Below, in pieces: positions 18,020-26,765 of a stretch of DNA of 64,000 nt. Source of the DNA: Pedobacter sp. Hv1 (GTDB taxonomy: Bacteria > Bacteroidota > Bacteroidia > Sphingobacteriales > Sphingobacteriaceae); contig NZ_LLWP01000002.1 of NCBI RefSeq assembly GCF_001412215.1, positions 248,001 to 312,000 of the forward strand, in the 5' to 3' direction. The translations under genes and the position numbers were made by a program. How positions within the stretch are numbered: the first letter of the stretch is position 1; each line of letters starts with the position of its first letter. The notes under the pieces are model-generated. The model searched no databases. It was not told the origin of the DNA and saw only the letters and a list, made by a program, of their open reading frames with translations.

Positions 18020-19456
18020 ATGCTATTGAAAAAACAGAACATTCTATTGGCAACGGCCCTTTCGCTGTTGGTAATGAGCAGCTCTTGCAAAAAAGAAAAT
18101 ACACCCGAAGTTGTAGATCCAAATGCTACTTCAGTAAAATTTTCGTCGAGCATAAATGGTCAGACCTTAACCAATGTAGCCAACAACAGTTGGGAAGCTA
18201 ATGATGCCATTGGTGTATTTATGAAAAGTGGTACAGGCTTATCAAATGTATTGGCAGCTAACAAAAACTACAATACCACTGGCGATGGTAACTTTAAACC
18301 TACTACAAGCGATCAAACGATTTATTTCCCTGAAGACGGAAAAACAGTAGATTTTGTTGCTTACTACCCATTTAAGCAAAGTCTGAGCAGTAATATTTAT
18401 CCTGTTGACTTGAGCAACCAAAGCCAACAGAACAGCATAGATCTTTTATATTCAAATAATGCTACAGGCTTAAGTAAAAGCAATGCTAACGCTAGCCTGA
18501 CTTTCTCGCACCAGTTAGCTAAAGTAGAGTTTACTGTAAAAAATGGCGAAGGTGTGGCCAATTTAACCGGTTTGGCGATGAGCCTAGCTGGCTTAAATAC
18601 CAAAGCAGACTTTGATCTAGCTACAGGTGTATTGAGCAATCCATCGCAAGCTGTGGATATTGCTGCAAAAGTAGGTACTAGAAATACCTTAGTTATTGCC
18701 GAAGCTATTTTATTGCCTGTTGCTGATGCCAGTGCAAAGCTAATTACCTTTACCTTACCTGGCACCAAATTTAAGTTTACCTTACCTAGCAACACTAAAT
18801 TTGAAGCTGGCAAAAGATACACTTACGAGATAGAATTGAAAAATGTAGTGGGTACAACTCCTGTTGCTACGGCATTAAACGCTGTAATTACCGATTGGAC
18901 TACTGTACCTTCTGGTTCTTATACTGTTGGCCAAGATGAGGTAACCCCTCCGGTTACTGGTGTTGAAGAGGTAGTATATACCGAAACTTTCGGTACGGGC
19001 GCTGCAAGTTCAAAACCAAAAGTAAGTGCTTACACTGGGTGGGCAAATAGTTCATTAACCTTTAGTGATAGTTTTGGTACTGCCGACTTAAGAACCATTA
19101 GTGCTTATCCAGACAATATTCATGTTTGGTTACCAGCTACAAAAGATGCTTCGCTTAAAATTGAAGGTGTTAAATTATCTGGTTATCAAAAATTGAAATT
19201 GAAGTACGATCTAGCTCCAAACGCATCATCATCAAGTTCAGCTTCTGATTTTAATGTAATTACAGTGAAGGTAAATGGGGTAGCTATTACTGTTCCAAGC
19301 CGTCCGGTTGACTTTGCCGATAATAATAAATTTTCTACTATAGAACTTACGGGTATAACAGCATTGGCAACTAACACGATAGAGTTTATCGGTACTACTA
19401 GTACAAACAACTTAGGTATGCGATTAGATAATGTGGTAATTATTGGCATCAAATAA
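18020..19456 (+). CDS. Fimbrillin-like lipoprotein with a distinct C-terminal jelly-roll-like domain
   Basis: This is a tandem paralogue of the preceding gene. The signal ends in MSSSC (lipidated Cys23). Residues ~30-305 closely follow the fimbrillin-like half of its neighbour (WEANDAIGVFMKSGTGLSN, VDFVAYYPF, LLYSNNATGLSKSN, LAKVEFTVKNG). The nuclease is absent. Residues ~325-478 instead carry a beta-rich domain (VVYTETFGTGAASSKPKVS to MRLDNVVIIGIK) that resembles ligand- or carbohydrate-binding jelly rolls found in secreted Bacteroidota proteins; this is inference. The short gap and shared direction suggest an operon, ended by the hairpin at 19,494. Confidence 0.82.
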   Translation: MLLKKQNILLATALSLLVMSSSCKKENTPEVVDPNATSVKFSSSINGQTLTNVANNSWEANDAIGVFMKSGTGLSNVLAANKNYNTTGDGNFKPTTSDQTIYFPEDGKTVDFVAYYPFKQSLSSNIYPVDLSNQSQQNSIDLLYSNNATGLSKSNANASLTFSHQLAKVEFTVKNGEGVANLTGLAMSLAGLNTKADFDLATGVLSNPSQAVDIAAKVGTRNTLVIAEAILLPVADASAKLITFTLPGTKFKFTLPSNTKFEAGKRYTYEIELKNVVGTTPVATALNAVITDWTTVPSGSYTVGQDEVTPPVTGVEEVVYTETFGTGAASSKPKVSAYTGWANSSLTFSDSFGTADLRTISAYPDNIHVWLPATKDASLKIEGVKLSGYQKLKLKYDLAPNASSSSSASDFNVITVKVNGVAITVPSRPVDFADNNKFSTIELTGITALATNTIEFIGTTSTNNLGMRLDNVVIIGIK

Positions 19457-19493
19457 CCGCTAAAAAACGATTTCAAATATTTCCTTTTTTAGT

Positions 19494-19535
19494 TAAGCCA
19501 AGCCTTTTTCATATTGAAAAAGACTTGGCTTTTTT
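19494..19535 (+). terminator. Terminator after the fimbrillin-like operon
   Basis: A long stem pairs AAGCCAAGCCTTTTTCA with TGAAAAAGACTTGGCTT (one mismatch) across a tiny loop and is followed by TTTTTTG. It lies 37 nt past the stop codon. Confidence 0.88.
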
Positions 19536-19568
19536 TGTCGTTTCACCTATAAATAGATTTTTCGAAAA

Positions 19569-19581
19569 CACCAATTTGGTG
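19569..19581. promoter_or_regulatory. Palindrome CACCAATTTGGTG upstream of the YceI gene
   Basis: A 13-nt perfect inverted repeat with a single central base, about 90 nt before the YceI start. Its symmetry suits a dimeric repressor site, but no regulator is known. Confidence 0.3.
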
Positions 19582-19643
19582 AATTTTACAAAATTTACAA
19601 TTTTATTTACAATAGTTATCACCCTAGGTTTTATAGGGATCGC

Positions 19644-19651
19644 TAGGTTTG
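19644..19651 (+). promoter_or_regulatory. -7 promoter element TAGGTTTG
   Basis: This octamer matches TAnnTTTG and ends 21 nt before the YceI start codon. No clear -33 element accompanies it. Confidence 0.4.
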
Positions 19652-19672
19652 CTGTATCAAAATCTAAACTTT

Positions 19673-20272
19673 ATGATAAAGAAAACCCAATTGATTCTCT
19701 TGTTATTACTTGTGCAATTAGGTGTACAAGCACAACAACGTTACACGCTCGACAACAAAAAAAGCAAAATCTTATGGAAAGTAGAAACCATTGGCAAACA
19801 CCATGGCTACATTCTATTTAGCTCGGGCCGAATAGATTACTTGCCCAATGGCAACCCCGCTGTTGGCTCTTTTGTAATGGATATGAAAAGTATGCGCAGC
19901 AGTGATCGGCCTACACCAAAAGGTAGAGGGGAAATAGACAATCAACTGAGATCACCAGATTTTTTTGATGTAGCGCATTATCCGTCGGCAACTATGGAAG
20001 TGACACAGCTTTTACCCACAAGTACCCCTTTGGTTTTTAGGGTAAATGGTAAGCTCACCATTAAGGGAATTAGTCATCCCATAGAGTTTAATGCTACAAT
20101 TAATAAAAAAGGTGATCTGGTTAGTGTAAAGGCCAATCTGAAAATTGATAGAACCAAATGGAACATCGACCACAAACCAGACCCTAAACCAATGGACTTC
20201 TTCGGCACCATTAAAGATAAGATCATGACCGACGATATCCAGATTACTTTGGACCTTGCCTTTCACAAATAA
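19673..20272 (+). CDS. YceI family periplasmic lipid-binding protein
   Basis: The start at MIKKTQLILLLLLVQLGVQA gives a clean signal peptide; an upstream in-frame TTG would only prepend eight residues. The mature protein shows the YceI lipocalin-like pattern: RYTLDNKKSKILWKVE, IGKHHGYI, LRSPDFFDVAHYPSA, LTIKGISHPIEF and DDIQITLDLAF at the end. Family members bind isoprenoid or amphiphilic molecules in a long hydrophobic cavity and are often stress-linked. The length of 199 residues is typical. It is monocistronic and followed by a bidirectional terminator. Confidence 0.92.
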   Translation: MIKKTQLILLLLLVQLGVQAQQRYTLDNKKSKILWKVETIGKHHGYILFSSGRIDYLPNGNPAVGSFVMDMKSMRSSDRPTPKGRGEIDNQLRSPDFFDVAHYPSATMEVTQLLPTSTPLVFRVNGKLTIKGISHPIEFNATINKKGDLVSVKANLKIDRTKWNIDHKPDPKPMDFFGTIKDKIMTDDIQITLDLAFHK

Positions 20273-20287
20273 AATAAATTGTTTTAA

Positions 20288-20321
20288 ACATTAAAGGTGC
20301 CGTTTATGGCACCTTTAATGT
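20288..20321. terminator. Bidirectional terminator between convergent genes
   Basis: A perfect 14-bp stem (ACATTAAAGGTGCC and its complement) surrounds a 6-nt loop (GTTTAT). It lies between the YceI stop and the stop of the small membrane gene on the other strand, whose last base it touches. Confidence 0.8.
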
Positions 20322-20587
20322 TATATCTTAAAGAAACGAAAAAAGATAAACATACCTATTGAAAATAGGATAATTAGTCCCCCCGTAATATATTTACTCT
20401 TATCAAAAACACCTTCAGCTTTTTCTCGCTTCATCTTAAAAAATATTGCAACGAGCATCACGGCAATCGTTGGAAATATAATGTAAAGAGATACTTTCCT
20501 ATCAAACTGACTTGCAACCACTATTACCCACATGCCAATTATACCTATTGACGGATGATTGAATCTGCTGATTTTCTTGGTTTCCAT
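20321..20587 (-). CDS. Small three-helix membrane protein, unknown function
   Basis: The 88-residue product has three hydrophobic stretches (IGIIGMWVIVVASQ, LYIIFPTIAVMLVAIFF and TGGLIILFSIGMFIFFRFF) separated by short basic loops. I recognise no family. It begins 16 nt after the stop of the cyclophilin gene on the same strand, so the two are probably cotranscribed, and it ends at the shared terminator. Confidence 0.65.
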   Translation of the reverse strand: METKKISRFNHPSIGIIGMWVIVVASQFDRKVSLYIIFPTIAVMLVAIFFKMKREKAEGVFDKSKYITGGLIILFSIGMFIFFRFFKI

Positions 20588-20603
20588 TTGTTAATTGTAT
20601 ATG

Positions 20604-21293
20604 TTATTTTGAAGCCAACAAGGCACTAATTTCTTTTTTAGAGAGTACCGAAACTTTTGTACTCAATTTCACCAATGGTCGATCAGTTTTGTCTTTTTTT
20701 GCACTGGCAATCAGTTCTAAAACCTCCCAACCCTTAACCAGTTGTCCAAAAACAGTATAATTTTGATCTAAAGAAGGTGTACCCCCAATTTCTTGATATA
20801 CCTTTCGGGCTTCTGCCGAGAAATGAAAGTCTTTACCCACTCTTTTTTCCATTGCATCTAACTGGGCATCTGTATATTTCTTTCCATCTACCACATAAAA
20901 CTGACCAAAAAAGGAAGATTTGTCCTTGTTATCATCGCGACCAGCGGCTAATGCTCCTTTCTGGTGAAACAGTGCTTTATTGAATTCTGCAGGCATTCGT
21001 TTAATTATTTGTCCACTCTTCTCCATAGCCGCATAGGCCGAATCGGTTTCACCACCTTGGATGACGAAGCCTTTAATTACCCTGTTAAAATCGTAGGCAT
21101 TGAAATAGCCCTTTTTTGCCAACTTGATAAAATTAGACGAATGGTTAGGTGTTAATGCCGACAGTTTAAATACCATGGTACCTAAACTGGTTTCTATTTT
21201 AACATATTGATCTGCTTTTATGGATTGTGCATTTGCTAAAGAAATATTGATCAACAAGAGCAATAAGGCACAAAAAGTTTTAAACTGGTTCAT
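20604..21293 (-). CDS. Exported cyclophilin-type peptidyl-prolyl cis-trans isomerase
   Basis: It would catalyse proline isomerisation in the periplasm to aid protein folding. The ATG at 21293 gives the signal peptide MNQFKTFCALLLLLINISLANA; an ATG nine codons upstream is possible but would spoil it. Cyclophilin hallmarks follow: FNRVIKGFVIQGGE, a long insert around SSFFGQFYVVDG and YTVFGQLVKGWEVLELIA. The length of 229 residues fits bacterial secreted cyclophilins. The region upstream has TACTTTCG, a weak -7 match. Confidence 0.92.
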   Translation of the reverse strand: MNQFKTFCALLLLLINISLANAQSIKADQYVKIETSLGTMVFKLSALTPNHSSNFIKLAKKGYFNAYDFNRVIKGFVIQGGETDSAYAAMEKSGQIIKRMPAEFNKALFHQKGALAAGRDDNKDKSSFFGQFYVVDGKKYTDAQLDAMEKRVGKDFHFSAEARKVYQEIGGTPSLDQNYTVFGQLVKGWEVLELIASAKKDKTDRPLVKLSTKVSVLSKKEISALLASK

Positions 21294-21461
21294 TTTTAGA
21301 AGGATTAAATGGCTTATCAACGAAAGTAGAAAAAATCTCTAGCATCAAGAAATCTATTCAATTTCCAAGCTTTGTACTTCATCTATACAAAAGCCAAGCC
21401 CTTAATAGTTCAAAATTATCTAAAATTTGCTAGCTTTAGGGCTTACACACCATGCGTTTAA

Positions 21462-21716
21462 ATGAAATACCACTACCAGCTTGTTTCCAGAACTAAGGTA
21501 CGGATAGAGCTCATTCCAGAAGACCAAAAAGAAATCAGCATATTCGAAAGCTTTACAGCAAATGAAACAAGCAATGAACTGGCCGAATATTTTCGCAAAG
21601 GCCTAGCAAGTTATCACCCTGAAACTGTTTTAGTAAGGATCAACTTTATGCAATTTCCAAAAGTTGCGCTCTGCAGTTTTGAAACTATTAAACAATCAAC
21701 CCCAAGCTTAATGTAA
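21462..21716 (+). CDS. Short conserved-looking protein of unknown function
   Basis: The 84-residue product has no signal peptide or membrane helix and mixes charged and hydrophobic residues like a small soluble alpha/beta protein (YHYQLVSRTKVRIELIPEDQ, then ETVLVRINFMQFPKVALCSF). I recognise no family. It lies alone between the divergent cyclophilin gene and the PAP2 gene. A plausible -7 element (AAAATTTG) sits about 30 nt upstream. Confidence 0.5.
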   Translation: MKYHYQLVSRTKVRIELIPEDQKEISIFESFTANETSNELAEYFRKGLASYHPETVLVRINFMQFPKVALCSFETIKQSTPSLM

Positions 21717-21797
21717 ATTATTAGCGCTTGTAATGGCAGTTAGATCTTGCAAATGTATGATCAGGCCATTACTTAGCCATCAGCATGCCTTACCTAC

Positions 21798-23168
21798 ATG
21801 AATAGAATATTTTTCGTTAGCCTATCCATATTGTGTTGTATCAATACCTGCTTCGGCCAACAGGCTCTTACTGATAGTGTACTGGTTTTGCCAAAAACTA
21901 AAGCTGCAGAAACTAGTTTTTTAAAATCTTCTATTGCCCCAATAGTCCTTTTTTCTGCTAGTGCCGCCAGCTGGAACCAGCGAGAAGAAATTCGTAGGTT
22001 TAGAAACCGTTACTTACCGAACTTCAAAAACCATTTTGACGACTATTTACAGTATGCCCCAGGTTTAATGGTATATGGGTTAAATGCTGCAGGTGTAAAA
22101 GGCAAACATTCTTTAGAACGCACAACCGTTTCTTATTTGTTCTCTGCAGCTACAATGACACTACTGGTAAAAAGTATCAAAGGTGCTGCCAATGTCCAAC
22201 GTCCAGACGGAAGTTCTTTTAATTCATTTCCCTCTGGTCATACGGCAAACTCTTTTATGAATGCCGCATTTTTAGATAAGGAATATGGACAATATCGACA
22301 CCCACTGTATGGAATTGGGGCTTATACCATGGCCAGTGCCACCGCTATTGGCCGACAAATGAACAATAGGCATTGGGTTTCTGATGTACTTGCTGGTGCA
22401 GGCATTGGCATTTTATCCACAGAAATTGGTTACCTCATTGCTGATAAAATTTATAAGGGAAATGGAATCAACGAACCCTTCTCCAAAAAATATTTGCCCA
22501 GAAGTGAAAAACCAAGTTTTATTGGCTTAAACATTGGTATAGCCAGAACCGTTACAGACGATCTGAACAACCCCAAAGGCAATATCAATGCAGAACACGG
22601 TTTTGGTATGGAACTGAATGGGGCTTGGTTTTTTCATAAAAACATCGGTATTGGTGGTCAATTTGCGTTTTCTAGCTTTCCGATCATTAACGACAATTAT
22701 CGATACTCAGACCCTGACATTACCGAAATTGCCGACCACATTTATACCCAGCCTACCGGTGTAAGGTATCTTCACCTTGGCCCCTATTTTTCTCTTCCAC
22801 TAAAAAGAGGCTTCTCTCTAAGTGCAAATCTATTGGCTGGTAAATCTATTGGTGCCGATGGTAACATCATTTTAGATTTAAAAGAAGAATACCAAGCCAT
22901 TTTCAATTTGGTAGAAGTACCCTATTTTAAGTATAAACCCAAACCTACCACAAGTTGGTCTACAGGTTTCAGTGTGCAAAAATTATTGAGCAGAAATCTG
23001 GGTTTAAAAGCTTATGTCAATTACTTTGGTTCTAAGCACCTCTTTAAAGTCGATTACCTGAGCGAAATTGATCCCGATGGGAAATACATTTACAGCCCTA
23101 AAAACGAAGTATCCATTCGTTATAACCATATTGTTTACGGTTTAGGCATTTCTGCATTGTTATGGTAA
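21798..23168 (+). CDS. PAP2-family phosphatase with C-terminal outer-membrane-like extension
   Basis: The signal peptide MNRIFFVSLSILCCINTCFG is followed by a PAP2 acid-phosphatase domain (about residues 45-220) with all three signature motifs: K128-x6-RP136, PSGH at 145-148, and R186-x5-H192-x3-D196. Such enzymes remove phosphate from lipid phosphates such as phosphatidic acid, undecaprenyl-diphosphate or lipid A. Residues ~230-456 are rich in alternating polar/aromatic strands (FIGLNIGIARTVTDD, FHKNIGIGGQFAFSSF, YNHIVYGLGISALLW) and resemble a beta-barrel. This suggests an enzyme tied to the outer membrane, which is inference. No operon partner. Confidence 0.85.
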   Translation: MNRIFFVSLSILCCINTCFGQQALTDSVLVLPKTKAAETSFLKSSIAPIVLFSASAASWNQREEIRRFRNRYLPNFKNHFDDYLQYAPGLMVYGLNAAGVKGKHSLERTTVSYLFSAATMTLLVKSIKGAANVQRPDGSSFNSFPSGHTANSFMNAAFLDKEYGQYRHPLYGIGAYTMASATAIGRQMNNRHWVSDVLAGAGIGILSTEIGYLIADKIYKGNGINEPFSKKYLPRSEKPSFIGLNIGIARTVTDDLNNPKGNINAEHGFGMELNGAWFFHKNIGIGGQFAFSSFPIINDNYRYSDPDITEIADHIYTQPTGVRYLHLGPYFSLPLKRGFSLSANLLAGKSIGADGNIILDLKEEYQAIFNLVEVPYFKYKPKPTTSWSTGFSVQKLLSRNLGLKAYVNYFGSKHLFKVDYLSEIDPDGKYIYSPKNEVSIRYNHIVYGLGISALLW

Positions 23169-23178
23169 TGCTACCTAT

Positions 23179-23805
23179 CTAATGCACTCCTTTTTTACAT
23201 TTGATTAAAAAAAATGGCTGGCTCTCATTAACCGCTGTGATCTCAAATAATCCAACTTTGGCAAATGCCATTTCAATTGATGCTCGATCGTAAAAAAATA
23301 GCTTCACGCCATCAAATACCTCATAACAATCTTCACTTACAAATTTACCCTTTCCATAAGTTGAAGCTGTTTTAGAGATTGCTGTAAAAACCATATAACC
23401 ATTTGCCGAGAGTTGATGATAACAATCGCTGATCAGTTTTGCCCTTTCGGTAGCACCCAGTAAATGGATTAAGGCATAGCAGAATATTCCATCGTATTTC
23501 ACATCATCAAAGGGCATATCGGTTACAGAACCATGGTAGATAGGTATGGTTGTACCATAATGTTTTCTGGCCATTGCTATGGCTGTTTTCGAAATTTCAA
23601 TGCCGGTAACTGCCATTCCGTTGTCTTTAAAAAGCTGTGCATTACGGCCATAACCAATTCCAGGAACAAGGATGTTTTTTAAGGATTGTTGTACAAAGAA
23701 ATCTTTTGTTAATATCGCAGATTTTGCGGGTTCAAAGCCCCACATCTCCTGCTTTTCGCCAAAGGCTGTTTCCCAAAATTCTGGTTTTTCGTTCTCGTCT
23801 ATCAT
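23179..23805 (-). CDS. Class I SAM-dependent methyltransferase
   Basis: The 208-residue protein has a Rossmann SAM-binding core: motif I NILVPGIGYGRNAQLF at about residues 44-59, an acidic ribose-binding residue in GIEIS, then a DGIFCYALIHLL segment like motif II/IV. The N-terminal pattern FWETAFGEKQEMWGFEPAKS resembles small-molecule (thiol/tellurite-type) methyltransferases. The substrate cannot be inferred. It converges on the PAP2 gene with a 10-nt gap. Confidence 0.82.
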   Translation of the reverse strand: MIDENEKPEFWETAFGEKQEMWGFEPAKSAILTKDFFVQQSLKNILVPGIGYGRNAQLFKDNGMAVTGIEISKTAIAMARKHYGTTIPIYHGSVTDMPFDDVKYDGIFCYALIHLLGATERAKLISDCYHQLSANGYMVFTAISKTASTYGKGKFVSEDCYEVFDGVKLFFYDRASIEMAFAKVGLFEITAVNESQPFFLIKCKKGVH

Positions 23806-23934
23806 GATCTCTTTGCTTGATGCTATTGAGTTGGCAATTTACGAAGAAACATTTTTATTGCAACAATGTTTCATTAAAAACACCTAGATGATTACATCTT
23901 ATCAACACAAAAAAGCTAAAACCTTCATAATTCA

Positions 23935-25149
23935 TCATTTTTTTGACTGGTAATAAGGAACATAATCTTGCCATTTCCAAGGAATGCAGGTTTGACCAAC
24001 CAAAGTTTCGATCAGTTCTTGAAATATCTTTTCGCCATTCTCACTATTGGTCATGATAATGATCGCAATGCCTTTGTCAATAAAATTGATGTTATAATTT
24101 CGCCATGAGCCACCATTGCCCTCTTTAAAAAATGCTTTACCGTATGGCTTACAATCCAACAAACCCCAACCCAAACCGTAGGCCAAGTGGATGGCATCAT
24201 TTTCGGTAGTGGTTTCAAAGCTAATTGGCGGAAACTGGGTTTTAGAATGAATGCTGATCTGCGGTGATAACATTTCTTCGTACATTTTTTTGCTCAACCC
24301 TTTTTGTTGCATCACGGCACTGATAAATTTACTGTAATCAGCTATGGTGGTTACCAAAGAGCCTCCGGCAACGGCTTCGGTACGTTTCCTTTTTTGATCG
24401 ATCAAACCATTGTTCAAATGACCAACAGCTACATTATCATCGCCAAAGGAACTATGCCAGATGTAACCAGTACGGCTCATGCCAAGTGGTTTAAATATCC
24501 TTTCTTGTGCCAGTTCTTCTGTTGTTTTTTGGGTCAGCTCTTCTACTACCATTTGCAGAAATTTAAAGCCTTCGCCAGAATAAGCATACTTGGTACCTGG
24601 GGTAAAATAAATTTTAATGATCCCTAACGAATCCATTGCGCTGGTTATCGGATTAAACTGCCTTACATTGGGCAAACCTGTGGTATGGCTCAGGCACATC
24701 CTTGCCGTAAACAACTTCCAACGATCGTCATTCTTTAAATCAGAAAAATAAGGATAATCAGGCACAGGTTTTTTTAAGTACTGATAAAGTGGTTTATCCA
24801 GATCAATTGTCTTTTCTTGTACCAATTTCATCATTAAGTAGCCAAAAACAGCTTTACTAAAAGATGCACCGTAAACAATGGTTACCGTGTCTAATAAGCT
24901 ATTTTGGGGTTTGTTTCTAAAACCGTAGGCTTTAACGAATACTGGTTTATTATTGTTCAGTACAGCAAGGTTCAGTCCTTGAACATTTGCAGCATCCATT
25001 ATGCTTTTTACCTTGTTGTCAATTTCGGCAACTGATATTTTGCTGCCATCAAGCCTTTTAACCACATGTACTTGGGCACATAAGGTGTTAGACACCAACA
25101 AAAAGATAAAAATAGGCAGATAAAAAATTGGGTATTTAAATGGTTTCAT
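23935..25149 (-). CDS. Exported serine hydrolase of the class C beta-lactamase/esterase family
   Basis: The ATG at 25149 yields the signal peptide MKPFKYPIFYLPIFIFLLVS. The catalytic SxxK motif is SFSK (Ser96, Lys99 in this numbering). The second motif is YSG (Tyr190) rather than YxN, as in EstB-like esterases and some peptidases, and HTTGLP is a usual family block. The length of 404 residues fits. Likely substrates are peptidoglycan peptides, D-amino-acid peptides or esters; true beta-lactamase activity is doubtful without YxN. It stands alone on the strand. Confidence 0.87.
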   Translation of the reverse strand: MKPFKYPIFYLPIFIFLLVSNTLCAQVHVVKRLDGSKISVAEIDNKVKSIMDAANVQGLNLAVLNNNKPVFVKAYGFRNKPQNSLLDTVTIVYGASFSKAVFGYLMMKLVQEKTIDLDKPLYQYLKKPVPDYPYFSDLKNDDRWKLFTARMCLSHTTGLPNVRQFNPITSAMDSLGIIKIYFTPGTKYAYSGEGFKFLQMVVEELTQKTTEELAQERIFKPLGMSRTGYIWHSSFGDDNVAVGHLNNGLIDQKRKRTEAVAGGSLVTTIADYSKFISAVMQQKGLSKKMYEEMLSPQISIHSKTQFPPISFETTTENDAIHLAYGLGWGLLDCKPYGKAFFKEGNGGSWRNYNINFIDKGIAIIIMTNSENGEKIFQELIETLVGQTCIPWKWQDYVPYYQSKK

Positions 25150-25263
25150 ATCGGATAAGTTTTTGTTATCCAAATATCTAGGTAATCCATTAGGCCTACA
25201 ACGACACCTGCCCGTCAGTTACCTGACATTTGCACGACTGCTTAAGATTTTAATGGTAAAAAG

Positions 25264-26169
25264 TTATTGGATCGCTACAGGAACACCATTCATACTAGTT
25301 GGGTACATCATCCGCTCGGCAAGATAATTATCCATAAATTTTTCATAAACTAGACTATTTACCTGCTTCGCAAACCAAAAATCGTAAGAACCTGCTACGA
25401 TCCCCAATTCTGGAACATATAGAAAACGCTCTGCTCCTCTTTGGGTATTGTAACCATCCATCACTCTCCAATCTGAATAATGCCAAAAACGGTAGGCTTT
25501 TTTTGCTAAAATAGTTGTTGTACCTGAAAGAAAGTTGAGTGGCTTTACAAAAAAAGGATAGCTCATCATATGGTGATCCGGGTCTCCAATGGCATTAGGC
25601 GAATTCTTTTTAAATGTCTGCTTAAAAAGAATTTCGAAGTCTTTAACATTGAGTATTGGCGATTTGATATTGATAAAGGCTTCACCCATTTGATTGGGAA
25701 ACAATAATGGATTATTGGCAATGACAAAATATTCACTGATACAAAAATTTGCAGCTAGGTATTTTCCATTTTTGGCCAGCACAATTTTAATATCCTCTCT
25801 TTTGATGCGATCGGTATTTGAATATTCTGCTTTAAGGGAAGCCTGCAAGCTTCTTTCAAAAAGTTGATCAAGAGCTTTAAAATCAATCAGCCCACTTTTC
25901 AGTTCATTTTCGTCAATTTCGACCCATTTAACTTTGGCAGGTAGTACAGAAAAAAGCAGCAACCTATCTTTATAGTGCAAGTTGTAGAGCTCAACTTCAA
26001 CCGGCAGGTTGTAGAGCTGTTTTGCACTTAATGTTACCCTATTTACGCTATAGGCATCACTTTTAGTATCCAACAGAAAATAGCTGTTTTTTGCTTGTAC
26101 TGTATGATTTACAATAACAAATGCGATGATCGCTACTAAAAACAATAAGATTTTATAACTCTTTTTCAT
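25264..26169 (-). CDS. Exported protein of unknown function (about 300 residues)
   Basis: The chosen ATG at 26169 gives MKKSYKILLFLVAIIAFVIV, a signal peptide or anchor; an ATG 27 codons earlier would put unrelated sequence before it. The rest is soluble, with features such as VEVELYNLHYKDRLLLFSVL, NQMGEAFINIKSPIL, GDPDHHMMSYPFFV and RGAERFLYVPELGIVAGSYD. I recognise no domain. It starts a run of four minus-strand envelope genes of unknown function. Confidence 0.7.
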   Translation of the reverse strand: MKKSYKILLFLVAIIAFVIVNHTVQAKNSYFLLDTKSDAYSVNRVTLSAKQLYNLPVEVELYNLHYKDRLLLFSVLPAKVKWVEIDENELKSGLIDFKALDQLFERSLQASLKAEYSNTDRIKREDIKIVLAKNGKYLAANFCISEYFVIANNPLLFPNQMGEAFINIKSPILNVKDFEILFKQTFKKNSPNAIGDPDHHMMSYPFFVKPLNFLSGTTTILAKKAYRFWHYSDWRVMDGYNTQRGAERFLYVPELGIVAGSYDFWFAKQVNSLVYEKFMDNYLAERMMYPTSMNGVPVAIQ

Positions 26170-26257
26170 AGTAAAGGGCATTTGGTTCCGGTAAGTTTTT
26201 CCTGCTATCGTAGCTCCTCTGAATTTATAGCCCATGGCACTTACAAACAAGAACCAT

Positions 26258-26380
26258 GGGTTAAATTATTTCTTATCAATCTACGGTCCTTTTATCAACT
26301 AAACAATGAATCAGTCCAGCAAATAAAAAACTATAAGGTATAAAATAAGCCAAATAGTAAATGTTTTTCCAATAGGGATA
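26258..26380. repeat. Copy 1 of a 123-bp near-identical duplicated segment
   Basis: This segment matches 27,158-27,280 with only a few substitutions, at an offset of exactly 900 bp. It covers the 3' end and C-terminal ~35 codons of the small membrane protein and 18 nt beyond the stop. Confidence 0.9.
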
Positions 26381-26704
26381 AAACCACACATTAACAAAAC
26401 AGCCCACCATACATATCATTATCACCATTACTGAAAGAAAAATACATGTTTTACGTAGATAGTTAAATTTCTGTGGACCAATTTTTAAAAGAATCAAATT
26501 ATAGGGTAGCAATATTAGTATTAAAAAAATTAGCGGGTTAATAATTATTCTCATAGTTACATCCAATTGAATATATTCTAACCATGATCCTGAGAATGAA
26601 GAATGGTCATTCAATATTTCAAATTTGACATAATCTCTCATTAACTGAATTAAGATTTCCAAAACAAAAGCGAGAATTATATTTATGATGATTCTTTTTC
26701 TCAT
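26276..26704 (-). CDS. Small four-helix membrane protein, paralogue 1
   Basis: The 142-residue product has hydrophobic segments near residues 5-20, 47-70, 82-105 and 115-135. The final third (YPYWKNIYYLAYFIPYSFLF, then HCLVDKRTVD) is virtually identical to the paralogue 900 bp away, while the first two thirds are only similar (RKRIIINIILAFVLEI against KKRIIVNLVLAFILVP). I recognise no family. The promoter region is duplicated too (53 bp from 26,702). Confidence 0.72.
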   Translation of the reverse strand: MRKRIIINIILAFVLEILIQLMRDYVKFEILNDHSSFSGSWLEYIQLDVTMRIIINPLIFLILILLPYNLILLKIGPQKFNYLRKTCIFLSVMVIMICMVGCFVNVWFYPYWKNIYYLAYFIPYSFLFAGLIHCLVDKRTVD

Positions 26705-26754
26705 TTCGGTAAAAACTAATGGTTATTTAAGGCAATCATTCTATTTCATTTCTT
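26702..26754. repeat. Copy 1 of the duplicated upstream (promoter) segment
   Basis: This stretch, including the start codon edge and upstream DNA of paralogue 1, repeats at 27,596-27,648 with one or two changes. It shows that the duplication unit included the 5' flank. Confidence 0.85.
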
Positions 26755-26765
26755 TCTATTATCAA

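Noticed and set aside
19525..19821. A 98-codon plus-strand frame before and across the YceI start
   Set aside because: It overlaps the YceI signal peptide in another frame and also the terminator; no domain or promoter supports it.
20321..20587. Toxin-antitoxin-like small membrane toxin
   Set aside because: At 88 residues with three helices and cotranscription with a cyclophilin, and with no antitoxin-like partner, there is nothing to support a toxin role.
23935..25149. True beta-lactamase resistance gene
   Set aside because: The YxN motif is replaced by YSG, which fits esterases or peptidases better than antibiotic-hydrolysing enzymes.
26231..26260. CCCATGG...CCATGGG inverted repeat resembling the palindrome at 7,738
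   Set aside because: Only a 12-nt identity (GAACCATGGGTT) is shared, with 7-bp arms around a 16-nt loop; too weak to claim the same element.
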